Shown here: one piece after another, positions 34,693 to 42,709 of the stretch
How the letters are laid out: every line of letters begins with the position of its first letter
Position numbering within the stretch: position 1 is the stretch's first letter
From: an uncultured Lachnospiraceae bacterium
Lineage (GTDB): Bacteria; Bacillota; Clostridia; Lachnospirales; Lachnospiraceae
Length of the DNA: 64,000 nt
Assembly: GCA_947174705.1 (NCBI GenBank)
Contig: CAMWKB010000003.1
Coordinates: 1-64,000 of the forward strand
Direction of reading: 5' to 3'
The notes under the pieces: model-generated
Told to the model about the DNA's origin: nothing
What the model saw: only the letters and a program-made list of their open reading frames with translations
The model's database searches: none
Made by a program: the position numbers and the translations under genes

Positions 34693-36090
34693 TTATAATT
34701 CGCAGTTATTTACCGTTCTTGGGAACGGAATAACGTCTCTTATATTGCCCATGCCTGTCAGATACATAACGCATCTTTCAAAACCGAGACCAAAGCCCGC
34801 ATGTCTTGCAGAACCATACTTTCTTAAGTCAAGATAGAACTGATAATCCTCCTTATTAAGTCCAAGCTCATCCATTCTCTTTTCCAATGTTTCCAAATTA
34901 TCTTCCCTCTGGCTGCCGCCGATAATTTCACCGATTCCGGGCACCAGGCAGTCCATAGCCGCAACTGTCTTGCCGTCTTCATTTAACTTCATATAAAAGG
35001 CCTTGATTTCCTTCGGATAATCTGTCACAAATACAGGGCGCTTGAATTCTTTTTCTGTTAAAAAGCGCTCATGCTCGGTTTGGAGGTCGCAGCCCCATGA
35101 TACTTTGTATTCAAATTCATCGTTATGCTTTTCAAGAATATTGATTGCCTCCGTATAGGTCACATGTCCAAAATCGGAATTCAGCACGTGATTTAATCTG
35201 TCAATCAATCCCTTATCTACGAACTGGTTAAAGAAGTTCATTTCCTCAGGCGCATTGTCAAGCACATAACGTATAATGTGTTTAAGCATTGCTTCTGCCA
35301 ATATCATATCATCTGTCAGATCCGCAAAAGCTATCTCAGGCTCAATCATCCAGAATTCCGCCGCATGTCTTGTGGTATTGGAATTCTCGGCACGGAAAGT
35401 AGGTCCGAAAGTATATACGTTTTTGAAAGCAAATGCATACGTTTCTACGTTCAACTGTCCGCTTACGGTAAGACTGGTAGGCTTACCGAAGAAATCCTGC
35501 GAATAGTCTATACTGCCGTCCTCAGTTCTCGGAATATTCTCTAAATCCAGTGTCGTTACCTGGAACATTTCACCCGCGCCTTCACAGTCGCTGCTGGTAA
35601 TAAGCGGTGTATGCACATATACAAAGCCTCGCTCCTGGAAAAAAGTATGAATTGCATAAGCAATCAGTGACCGGACGCGGAACGTCGCCTGAAACGTATT
35701 TGTTCTTGGTCTTAAATGTGAAATTGTCCTCAAATATTCAAAAGAGTGTCTCTTTTTCTGCAAAGGATAATCCGATGTTGAAACACCTTCAATCATAATT
35801 TCCTTAGCCTGCATCTCAAAAGGTTGTTTTGCCTGCGGGGTTTCTACAATCTGACCCTTAGCTACAATAGCAGAACCTACATTGAGCTTTGAAATCGCAT
35901 CAAAATTTTTAAGCACATCACTGTATACAATTTGCAGCGGCTCAAAAAATGTTCCGTCATTGAGCACGATAAAACCAAAAGTCTTAGAGTCCCTGATACT
36001 TCTGACCCATCCGCCAACCGTTATCTCCTTATTAATGTATTCTTCTTTGTTTCTAAATAAATCCCTGATATCTGTTAATTCCATTCCCAT
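34693..36090 (-). CDS. asnS: Asparaginyl-tRNA synthetase
   Basis: 465 residues, the normal length. An N-terminal OB-fold anticodon-binding domain ('[20 protein letters not shown]') precedes the class II core: motif 2 '[21 protein letters not shown]' region and motif 3 '[15 protein letters not shown]' and 'VIPFPRT'. It charges tRNA-Asn with asparagine in the cytosol. An ATG two codons inside the chosen one is an equally possible start. No T-box leader is visible; the gene sits 21 nt after the trigger-factor-like gene. Confidence 0.97.
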   Translation of the reverse strand: MGMELTDIRDLFRNKEEYINKEITVGGWVRSIRDSKTFGFIVLNDGTFFEPLQIVYSDVLKNFDAISKLNVGSAIVAKGQIVETPQAKQPFEMQAKEIMIEGVSTSDYPLQKKRHSFEYLRTISHLRPRTNTFQATFRVRSLIAYAIHTFFQERGFVYVHTPLITSSDCEGAGEMFQVTTLDLENIPRTEDGSIDYSQDFFGKPTSLTVSGQLNVETYAFAFKNVYTFGPTFRAENSNTTRHAAEFWMIEPEIAFADLTDDMILAEAMLKHIIRYVLDNAPEEMNFFNQFVDKGLIDRLNHVLNSDFGHVTYTEAINILEKHNDEFEYKVSWGCDLQTEHERFLTEKEFKRPVFVTDYPKEIKAFYMKLNEDGKTVAAMDCLVPGIGEIIGGSQREDNLETLEKRMDELGLNKEDYQFYLDLRKYGSARHAGFGLGFERCVMYLTGMGNIRDVIPFPRTVNNCEL

Positions 36091-36111
36091 TTTCTTTTTA
36101 AATCCTCACTT

Positions 36112-37305
36112 TCATTCTGCTTCATTTGTATTTATTGTAGCGTTATCAAGTAAAAATGCTACTACTTTTTCCGCCATCATATATTCACTCAGCGATTCTT
36201 CATCCATCTGTTCCTTCAGAACGTCCACAGATTGAAATCCGTAGTTTTGTGCCAATTCTTCCATGGTCTGTGCTTTTTCTTCATCTGTCATATTAAGACT
36301 TTCAGCGTCCGCAATTGCCTGAAACATTATATACTGTTTAGCCATCATCTGTGCATTATTTCTGATAATTGCAGTATAAGCCGCCTCATCCATATTATAA
36401 TAGTTTTGAACATAAGTATTCAGATCCAGACCAACAGAGGCTGCCGCTTCCGTCATATCCTCAATCAGTACATCATAATAACGGTCTATAAGCCCGCCTG
36501 GTAATTCTTCTTTAAAAGTACAGTTTTCCATAACAGCGCCGGTAACATCATTTTTTATATTCTGCTCATATGTTCTCATAGCCGCAGAAGATAAATAATC
36601 ATGCATGTAACTGTTAAGCTCCTCCACCGTACTACACTCTCCGACCGCCAGCTCTTTAACAAGCTCGTCCGTAAGTTCAGGCAATTCTGAAATGGATAAA
36701 CTGTTAATAGTCACTTCAAATGTAACCGAGACGCCCGCCATCTCTTTATTACCATAATTCTCCGGAAACGTCAGATCTAACGACACCGTATCCCCAACAT
36801 TTGCACCAATCAGACCATCTTCAAATCCCGGAATAAAACTACCTGAACCGATTACTAAATCAAACCCTTGATCCGCACCGCGGTCAAATGGCACCCCGTC
36901 GCGATAACCCGTATAATCTATATTTGCAGTATCGCCTTCACGAACATCAGTTCTATCCTCGACCGGTATCTTAACTGCCCGCGAGGCAAGAATGTAATCA
37001 TCAATGTATTTGTCTACATCTTCCTGTGAAACGGAAGGGCCTTCTTCGGTAATCTCGACTCCCTTATATTCACCAAGCGTAACAAAATCGGCTGCACTTA
37101 TTTCGCTTATATAAACGTAACCTTTTGCCTCATTATCCACGCTGTTTTCCGCTTTATTGTCTGTGCCGGCTTCTGTGTTGTTTTCTGCATTAATATCTGC
37201 ATTATTTTCCCTATTATTATCAGAATTATTTCCGCAGGCTGATACTGTTCCCACCATAAACATAACTGCCAACAATAATGCTGTCTTTTTACTAATAATC
37301 ATCAT
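36112..37305 (-). CDS. Trigger-factor-like FKBP peptidyl-prolyl isomerase lipoprotein
   Basis: 397 residues. A lipoprotein signal ('LLAVMFMVGTVSACGN') precedes an Asn/Glu-rich linker, an FKBP domain at about 110-200 ('GDTANIDYTGYRDGVPFDRG', 'IPGFEDGLIGANVGD') and a helical region like the trigger factor C-terminal chaperone arms. Ribosome-bound trigger factor has no signal peptide, so this is a surface-anchored relative that probably folds or isomerises secreted proteins. The PrsA lipoprotein is a functional analogue with a different (parvulin) fold. GAGAGG precedes the start. Confidence 0.85.
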   Translation of the reverse strand: MMIISKKTALLLAVMFMVGTVSACGNNSDNNRENNADINAENNTEAGTDNKAENSVDNEAKGYVYISEISAADFVTLGEYKGVEITEEGPSVSQEDVDKYIDDYILASRAVKIPVEDRTDVREGDTANIDYTGYRDGVPFDRGADQGFDLVIGSGSFIPGFEDGLIGANVGDTVSLDLTFPENYGNKEMAGVSVTFEVTINSLSISELPELTDELVKELAVGECSTVEELNSYMHDYLSSAAMRTYEQNIKNDVTGAVMENCTFKEELPGGLIDRYYDVLIEDMTEAAASVGLDLNTYVQNYYNMDEAAYTAIIRNNAQMMAKQYIMFQAIADAESLNMTDEEKAQTMEELAQNYGFQSVDVLKEQMDEESLSEYMMAEKVVAFLLDNATINTNEAE

Positions 37306-37436
37306 TTTTCCTCTCTAATATCCCATATACAGATAAATATATCATAAATCACAACTATATTAAAGTATTTATTTTTAATTAAATTCCCCATTTCAGTTAA
37401 TTTAAACCAAAACAATAAATATTCTTCTTCCTGCCC

Positions 37437-37465
37437 TTGCTTAATATTCAAATCAATGCTAAAAT
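37437..37465 (+). promoter_or_regulatory. Sigma-A promoter of plus-strand membrane protein gene
   Basis: TTGCTT (37437-37442), a 17-bp spacer and TAAAAT (37460-37465), followed by GGAGGTGG and the ATG at 37495. Confidence 0.7.
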
Positions 37466-37494
37466 ATGGAATATCTATGTTCGGAGGTGGCAAT

Positions 37495-37974
37495 ATGAAT
37501 ACAGTAACAATAGTAATATTGAGTATTTTAGCTGTTCTTGTTATTGCAGCGGTTGTATTTTACTTTTTAGGAAAGAAGCTTCAGAAAAAGCAGGAGGAAA
37601 GTCAGGCACAGATAGATGCGATGAAACAGACCGTATCCATGCTGATCATTGATAAAAAGCGGATGAAAATGAAGGATGCGGGGCTGCCACCTATGGTTAT
37701 GGAACAGACGCCTAAGTACCTTAGAAATTCCAAGCTGCCGGTTGTAAAGGCCAAAGTCGGACCACAGATTATGACTCTTATTTCCGATGAAAGAATTTTT
37801 GATTCAATACCTGTCAAAAAAGAAGTAAAAGCTGTCGTAAGCGGAATATATATCACTGATGTCAAAGGACTTCACGGCAAACAGCAGGTTAACGTAGAGA
37901 AAAAGAAAAAAGGCTTCTTCAAACGGGCTATCGAAAAAGCTCAGGAAAAAGCCGGTGCAACACCTATAAAATAA
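37495..37974 (+). CDS. Hypothetical membrane-anchored protein
   Basis: 159 residues from the ATG at 37495 (GGAGG 7 nt upstream); the track start lies before the ribosome binding site. One N-terminal helix ('VTIVILSILAVLVIAAVVFYFL') is followed by a Lys/Gln-rich stretch, a small globular part ('VVKAKVGPQIMTLISDERIF', 'VKKEVKAVVSGIYITDVKGL') and a basic tail. I do not recognise the family. It is one of only two plus-strand genes in the window and is monocistronic, with its own promoter and terminator. Confidence 0.75.
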   Translation: MNTVTIVILSILAVLVIAAVVFYFLGKKLQKKQEESQAQIDAMKQTVSMLIIDKKRMKMKDAGLPPMVMEQTPKYLRNSKLPVVKAKVGPQIMTLISDERIFDSIPVKKEVKAVVSGIYITDVKGLHGKQQVNVEKKKKGFFKRAIEKAQEKAGATPIK

Positions 37975-37977
37975 CAA

Positions 37978-38003
37978 AGTCAGGCCTAAGCGCCTGACTT
38001 TTT
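37978..38003 (+). terminator. Rho-independent terminator, possibly bidirectional
   Basis: AGTCAGGC (37978-37985) pairs with GCCTGACT (37992-37999), followed by TTTTT. It lies between convergent genes and overlaps the stop of the DUF1934 gene. Confidence 0.85.
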
Positions 38004-38436
38004 AGATTGTATTATGGGATTGTATTTTCATATTCATACTGCAGTCCGAAAGATGCCCTCCGTCAGCATCAAGCGTATACTCCACATCTATTTCAATTAT
38101 ATCCGGCTGTACTGTAACATTAATCTTTTTCGTGCTTATTCCAAGCAAAATATTACCGTATGGGGTATTATAGCTTGTCACGTTTTTTTTATTTTTCTCA
38201 AAAAGCATGCGTACGCCTATAGGTCCGTTTCTTATGATTTCAAGCATTTCTTCATTAAACTTAACCTTGGTTTTCACGGCTTTGCTAAAGCCTTCCATCA
38301 CCTCATCATAAAGAACATAGTGTCTGCTGTTTTTTTCATAATAATTGCCGGATATAAGAGTCTGCGTTCTGTCTTCCTGTGTTTCCCCAAGATTAGACTG
38401 CACGGTGCAAAGCGATATCAGTACATCCTTAGTCAT
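38002..38436 (-). CDS. DUF1934 family protein
   Basis: 144 residues, all soluble. The pattern 'DVLISLCTVQSNLGETQEDRTQTLISGNYY' then 'VLYDEVMEGFSKAVKTKVKF' and 'ITLDADGGHLSDC'-like ending fits DUF1934 (YwiB-type), a small beta-barrel family of unknown role common in Firmicutes. The start codon lies 1 nt after the murI stop, with GAGGAA inside the murI end, so translation is coupled to murI. Confidence 0.85.
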   Translation of the reverse strand: MTKDVLISLCTVQSNLGETQEDRTQTLISGNYYEKNSRHYVLYDEVMEGFSKAVKTKVKFNEEMLEIIRNGPIGVRMLFEKNKKNVTSYNTPYGNILLGISTKKINVTVQPDIIEIDVEYTLDADGGHLSDCSMNMKIQSHNTI

Positions 38437-38437
38437 T

Positions 38438-39274
38438 TTAAAATTCCTCTATATTGATTGTCTTGGCCGATAAAATCCCATAAGGTATGATTGAATTGGC
38501 AAACTTCTGAAACTTCTCCGCCGCATCACTCACAAAAAATCTATACAGCTCAGTTCCCAGTTCAGGTCTTTTATCACTCTCCAAATCCTCTTTTATAAGC
38601 AGCTCTTTAAGCTCTCTCGCCGTCTCATAAGCCGGATTAACAAGAGTCACTTTGTCTCCCATAATTTTTCCGACAGTGGAGCGGATAAGCGGATAATGCG
38701 TACAGCCAAGAATAAGGGTATCAATGTCTATATCAATTAATTCTGAAAGATATCTTCTGGCAATCTCATCCGTCACCGGGTCTTCCCACAAGCCCTCTTC
38801 CACAAGAGGCACAAACAGCGGACAGGCTTTTTCCACAACACTGACACTCGTGTCATTTTCTTCTATGTATCTTTTATAAATCCCGCTGCTAATAGTTGCC
38901 TGAGTTGCAATAACACCGATTTTCCCATTGTGCGTGGCTTCTATAGCAGTTTTGGCTCCCGGCTTCACCACTCCGATTATAGGTATGTCCACTTCATGTT
39001 CGAGTTCATCCAGTGCATAAGCGCTTGCCGTATTGCAGGCCACTACGATTGCTTTTACATCCTGCATCTGCAGAAATCTTACAATCTGTCTTGAAAACCT
39101 TGTTACAGTCTCTTTGGATTTATTTCCATAAGGAACTCTCGCCGTATCCCCGAAATACACTATTCTCTCATTCGGCAGCTGGCGCATGATTTCTCTCGCC
39201 ACCGTCAATCCTCCGACTCCGGAATCAAAAACCCCGATTGGCGCATTACAAAGCAATTCCTTTTCTTTCATCAC
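38438..39274 (-). CDS. murI: Glutamate racemase
   Basis: 278 residues, usual length. It makes D-glutamate for peptidoglycan from L-glutamate without a cofactor. Both catalytic cysteines are in their motifs: 'VVACNTASAYALDEL' and 'LILGCTHYPLIRSTVG'; the N-terminal 'GVFDSGVGGLTVAREIM' is diagnostic. The start is GTG at 39274 or ATG at 39271, with AAGGAG upstream. It follows a 91-residue membrane protein by 40 nt, and the DUF1934 gene follows it. Confidence 0.97.
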   Translation of the reverse strand: MMKEKELLCNAPIGVFDSGVGGLTVAREIMRQLPNERIVYFGDTARVPYGNKSKETVTRFSRQIVRFLQMQDVKAIVVACNTASAYALDELEHEVDIPIIGVVKPGAKTAIEATHNGKIGVIATQATISSGIYKRYIEENDTSVSVVEKACPLFVPLVEEGLWEDPVTDEIARRYLSELIDIDIDTLILGCTHYPLIRSTVGKIMGDKVTLVNPAYETARELKELLIKEDLESDKRPELGTELYRFFVSDAAEKFQKFANSIIPYGILSAKTINIEEF

Positions 39275-39314
39275 ATACTTATGCTCCTTCTGTTTATAGA
39301 GTCAAATATTTTAA

Positions 39315-39590
39315 CTAATTCTTTTTATTCTTAAACCATTCAAGCAGTCTGCTTCCGATAACTATCTGTTCATCATCCGCCTGCAAAATATCGGGATAGT
39401 TTTCTTCTTCTACAATATCCTCATCATCCACAACATCATAGGTATCCTGCGGAAAACACAGCTCGGGATAAAATACGCACCACCAGACTAAAGCCATAAC
39501 CCCTAAAGCTGCAATTCTATTTCTTTGATTCAAAAAAATTTCTTTAATTCTGTTTCTCTGACTCCGAAAAATATCGTTAATCCTATTCAT
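39315..39590 (-). CDS. Hypothetical small single-pass membrane protein
   Basis: 91 residues with AAAGGAGG before the ATG. The basic N-terminus repeats 'QRNRI' twice ('FRSQRNRIKEIFLNQRNRIA'). One helix ('AALGVMALVWWCVFYPEL') and an acidic tail ('DVVDDEDIVEEENYPDI') follow. I do not recognise the family. It lies between gntR and murI on the same strand, so it is probably co-transcribed with ispE-gntR-murI. Confidence 0.7.
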   Translation of the reverse strand: MNRINDIFRSQRNRIKEIFLNQRNRIAALGVMALVWWCVFYPELCFPQDTYDVVDDEDIVEEENYPDILQADDEQIVIGSRLLEWFKNKKN

Positions 39591-39691
39591 TATAAATCCT
39601 CCTTTACGCCGAAATATTTATCCCGGTCTATAAAGGAGTATTGCCAGCTGCGGTGCAAATATTCTGACAATAAAATATTCAGGATACCGAT

Positions 39692-40375
39692 TTAGAGTTC
39701 ATTATTCTCCATTCTTATCTGCCTGATTATGGATTTCTCCTGATTGTCAATATGAAGTCTGGCTGCCTTGGCTGCCATCTCTTTGTCATTATTAATTATA
39801 CCATCATAAATCATTCTATGTTCTTCCACCAGATTATTATGCTTATCTTCTTCTTTAATGTATTCAAATCTATATCTATACATTTGCTCGGACAAGTTAT
39901 TAATAAGCTGAATCAGCCTCCGGTTTCCTGTTGCTTCCACAATAATATTATGAAGCTGTACATCCGCCTGCGCTATAGTAGTTGCATCCCCGGTTCTGGT
40001 TGCTTCCTCAAATTCATCACAGGCGTCTTTAAGCTGTGCCTTTTCTTCCTGCGTAATTCTGTCGCATGCAAGCTCAGCACAGAGCGCATCCAATGCTCTT
40101 CTCACCTCTAAAACATCCTTAAGATCCTTCTCGGTAATCTGTGCCACCTCAGCGCCGCGCCTTGGCATCATTACAACAAGCCCTTCTAATTCCAGTTTCC
40201 TGATAGCCTCTCTTATCGGCGTCCTGCTAACGCCTAACTGCTTCGCAAGATGTATTTCCATCAACCTCTCACCCGCTTTAAGTTCACCGGTCAGAATTGC
40301 TTTTCTAAGCGTATTAAACACCACATCCCTTAAAGGAAGGAATTCGTCTAAATTAGCTTGAAACCTATCACCCAT
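39692..40375 (-). CDS. GntR/FadR-family transcriptional regulator
   Basis: 227 residues. The N-terminal winged helix ('GERLMEIHLAKQLGVSRTPIREAIRKLELEGLV' region) is the GntR type, and the C-terminal FCD domain has the metal/ligand-site pattern: Asp and His in 'ADVQLHNIIVEA', His in 'EEHRMIYDGI', His in 'AARLHIDNQE'. FCD regulators bind small organic acids. It starts 13 nt after ispE with GGGGG upstream. A 9-bp inverted repeat over the ispE promoter could be its operator. Confidence 0.93.
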   Translation of the reverse strand: MGDRFQANLDEFLPLRDVVFNTLRKAILTGELKAGERLMEIHLAKQLGVSRTPIREAIRKLELEGLVVMMPRRGAEVAQITEKDLKDVLEVRRALDALCAELACDRITQEEKAQLKDACDEFEEATRTGDATTIAQADVQLHNIIVEATGNRRLIQLINNLSEQMYRYRFEYIKEEDKHNNLVEEHRMIYDGIINNDKEMAAKAARLHIDNQEKSIIRQIRMENNEL

Positions 40376-40388
40376 ATATTTTCCCCCA

Positions 40389-41249
40389 CTATATGAATTC
40401 AGTCACAAAGACCTGTTTCGATAATCCACGCTGCTTAATTTGTTCTGCTGCGTTTTTCGCCGTTTCTTCGTTTGTAAATATACCAAATACCGTAGGACCG
40501 CTTCCGCTCATCAGGGCATTTTCCGCACCTTCATCCTTCATCAATTCCTTTATTTCATCAATCACCGGATACTCTTTTACCGTGACCGTTTCGAGTACAT
40601 TACCAAGCTTATCCGAAACTTTATTCAAGCTGCCTGCTCTAACAGCCTCTATCATTCCGTCAATGTCAGGATGATAGGTCAGTTTCTCAGCATGCAGGTT
40701 TTCGTAAACAAATTTAGTTGACACATTAATATCCGGCTTGGCAACCACTAAACTACACTGCGGCGGCGAAGGCAGCCTGGTTAAAACCTCGCCTATTCCT
40801 TCTGATAATGCAGTCCCGCCCATAAGGCAGTACGGAATATCCGCTCCCAGCTCTACGCCTATTTTCTGCAGCTCTTCCAAAGAGTAACCAAGTTCAAACA
40901 ATTCATTAAGTCCATGAAGCGTCGCTGCTGCATCCGTGCTGCCTCCAGCCATTCCTGCCGCAATAGGGATTCTTTTTGTTAAAAGAATCTCTACACCTTT
41001 AGTCACTCCGCTTTCTGCAAACAACCTCTCTGCCGCCCGGCAGATCAAATTATCTTTCCCTGCCGAAAGCTCACTGTTATCAACCTTTAAGACAATCCCG
41101 GTTTCCTCTTTCACCGTAAATGTCAGTGTATCGTAAATATCCACCGTCTGCATGATCATCTTCACATCATGATAGCCGTCCGGCCTGCGCCGCAGCACAT
41201 CCAAAGCCAGATTGATTTTCGCATATGCGTTTTTGGTTATTTGTTTCAT
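40389..41249 (-). CDS. ispE: 4-diphosphocytidyl-2-C-methyl-D-erythritol kinase
   Basis: 286 residues, usual length. It phosphorylates CDP-methylerythritol in the non-mevalonate isoprenoid pathway. The GHMP ATP loop 'IPIAAGMAGGSTDAAATL' and N-terminal 'AYAKINLALDVLRRRPDGYHD' are diagnostic, as is 'ALMSGSGPTVFGIF' near the C-terminus. GGGG lies about 9 nt before the ATG. It is the first gene of an ispE-gntR string behind a strong promoter. Confidence 0.97.
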   Translation of the reverse strand: MKQITKNAYAKINLALDVLRRRPDGYHDVKMIMQTVDIYDTLTFTVKEETGIVLKVDNSELSAGKDNLICRAAERLFAESGVTKGVEILLTKRIPIAAGMAGGSTDAAATLHGLNELFELGYSLEELQKIGVELGADIPYCLMGGTALSEGIGEVLTRLPSPPQCSLVVAKPDINVSTKFVYENLHAEKLTYHPDIDGMIEAVRAGSLNKVSDKLGNVLETVTVKEYPVIDEIKELMKDEGAENALMSGSGPTVFGIFTNEETAKNAAEQIKQRGLSKQVFVTEFI

Positions 41250-41288
41250 GTGGGTTGTCCCCTTTTATGTATACTGTATTCACAAAAA

Positions 41289-41330
41289 TAGATTGTACTT
41301 AATTTTATACAATCTATCAAGCTTTGTCAA
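41289..41330 (-). promoter_or_regulatory. ispE promoter with overlapping 9-bp inverted repeat
   Basis: Consensus TTGACA (41330-41325), a 17-bp spacer and TAAAAT (41307-41302) on the minus strand. A perfect 9-bp inverted repeat TAGATTGTA/TACAATCTA (41289-41297 with 41308-41316) brackets the -10, a typical repressor site. The downstream GntR protein is the natural candidate. Confidence 0.8.
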
Positions 41331-41362
41331 TCTATCCATATATTTCCTGTGTTTATTACGCC

Positions 41363-41405
41363 AAAAAAACTCCCAACATCAAAGTCAACCTTCAATGTCG
41401 GGAGT
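41363..41405 (-). terminator. Rho-independent terminator of the 209-residue protein gene
   Basis: On the minus strand ACTCCCGACAT pairs with ATGTTGGGAGT (11 positions including G-T pairs) and is followed by seven T. It lies 18 bp past the stop at 41423. Confidence 0.85.
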
Positions 41406-41422
41406 CTTATTCTCACTTAAAT

Positions 41423-42052
41423 TTAATTACTGCTTGTTGCAGCGCTGGTTGTAAGTCCGGCATCCTCTGCCATCTTATCAAAGCCTTTCATAACAGCATC
41501 ATATGTCTGCTTAGAGATTTCAGGAAGTTCGCCTCCCCATGTTTTCTCAGCCTGCTTGTAGCCTTTCTTAAATGCTTCACGCATTTCTTCAATCTTACTA
41601 GGATCTCCGCCTGTCAGTGCTGTAGCAAAATCAAGAATACGCTCTGAAGTCTGTTTTACGCCCCAGTAACCGTCTTCTGATATATCTTTCTGTGCCTGTG
41701 CCTTGGTAGCAGCATCTACTTCAAATTTACCGCCTGCTAAAATGCTCCATATGCCGTTTGCACTATTAAATGTCTGACCCTGCTTGGTCATCAGCTGTTC
41801 TACAATATTCTGTAACTGTTTCTGTCTTTCTTCCTGATCTGCTTTCATCTTAGCAACCAAATCAGTGTTCTGGGTATATGTCTTCTTAACAGTACTTGTT
41901 GCAGTTTCTTTAGACGGCTCATAAACAACACCTGATTCCTCAGCTGTTTTGTTTTCGTTCTTAGCCTCTTCTGTTTCTTTTGCTGCTGATGTCTGGCTTG
42001 TCTGATAAACATCATAATTGTTTACAGCATTGGTAACTCCGTTTACGCTCAT
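41423..42052 (-). CDS. Hypothetical soluble protein, possible flagellar/DUF5610-like
   Basis: 209 residues with no signal peptide or membrane helix. The first 60 residues are Ser/Thr/Asn/Glu-rich and probably disordered ('MSVNGVTNAVNNYDVYQTSQ'). The C-terminal half is helical, with 'DGYWGVKQTSERILDFATAL' and 'AFKKGYKQAEKTWGGELPEI', a pattern that reminds me of DUF5610-type proteins; this is weak. AAGGAGGG precedes the start. It has its own terminator and is not tightly linked to the neighbouring bactofilin. Confidence 0.65.
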   Translation of the reverse strand: MSVNGVTNAVNNYDVYQTSQTSAAKETEEAKNENKTAEESGVVYEPSKETATSTVKKTYTQNTDLVAKMKADQEERQKQLQNIVEQLMTKQGQTFNSANGIWSILAGGKFEVDAATKAQAQKDISEDGYWGVKQTSERILDFATALTGGDPSKIEEMREAFKKGYKQAEKTWGGELPEISKQTYDAVMKGFDKMAEDAGLTTSAATSSN

Positions 42053-42223
42053 TGCTAATCCCTCCTTGGAAAAATTTATAATATAGTCATTATAAAGAAT
42101 CTATTGATTCCGCCACTTCTGTTAATTATATCGTACCGTTTTCGCCAAAACATTAGGGCCATAATGAGTTATTTGCCATTTTTATGTATTTTTTATTACA
42201 TTTTTATGCCCATTCATGACTAT
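42053..42223 (-). promoter_or_regulatory. 170-bp A/T-rich leader upstream of the 209-residue protein gene
   Basis: The minus strand holds TACGATATAAT and a later TATAAT about 45 nt before the ATG. Neither has a convincing -35 partner; the first is a loose match (6 of 8) to the sigma-D -10. I see no terminator for the bactofilin gene here. Confidence 0.3.
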
Positions 42224-42694
42224 TTAATATTTTTTCTTGTTTTTATCATTATCAGAAGCGTTATCTGTATTGTCATTCTTGTTCTCATCCTTAGATGCGT
42301 TATAAGAAGCAGAAGTTACCCCATCCGTCGAATTAGTAGTCATGGTACATCTTCCGTCGAAGCATGCATCCTCGTCTATTACAAGGGATCTTGCGGTAAT
42401 GTTTCCTGTCAATTTACCGGTAGACAAAAGCTCCAGTTTTCCATTTACAACAATATCGCCCTCTACCTTTCCGGAAATAATAACATTCTGGGCATTGATA
42501 TCACCTTTAATCTGTCCCTCTGTACCCAAAATAAGCTGCTCTTTACATTCACAATTTCCGTTCAGCGTACCGTCTATACGGATAGTTTCAGGTGCGGTGA
42601 TATTTCCGTCAAATACCGCTCCCTTTCCGATTATTGTACCAATTTTGGTCCGCGCATCCGTTCCGGAATTTGCGTTTTTGTTTCTTCCCATCAT
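42224..42694 (-). CDS. Bactofilin family polymer-forming protein
   Basis: 156 residues. A central beta-helical domain of repeated strands ('IIGKGAVFDGNITAPETIRI', 'GTLNGNCECKEQLILGTEG', 'GDINAQNVIISGKVEGDIVV', 'GKLTGNITARSLVIDEDA') is flanked by short N-terminal and Asp/Asn/Lys-rich C-terminal tails, the bactofilin layout. Bactofilins form membrane-associated filaments that place cell-wall enzymes. The gene begins 15 nt after a membrane M23-like gene, the classic genetic partner. GGAGG precedes the start. Confidence 0.93.
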   Translation of the reverse strand: MMGRNKNANSGTDARTKIGTIIGKGAVFDGNITAPETIRIDGTLNGNCECKEQLILGTEGQIKGDINAQNVIISGKVEGDIVVNGKLELLSTGKLTGNITARSLVIDEDACFDGRCTMTTNSTDGVTSASYNASKDENKNDNTDNASDNDKNKKKY

Positions 42695-42709
42695 TATATG
42701 ATCCTCCTT

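Noticed and set aside
36091-36111. T-box leader for asnS
   Set aside because: Only 21 nt separate asnS from the preceding gene, and no T-box sequence is present upstream of the gene string.
37302-37493. 63-residue minus-strand ORF upstream of the trigger-factor-like gene
   Set aside because: It covers the divergent promoter region, has no ribosome binding site and no recognisable protein features.
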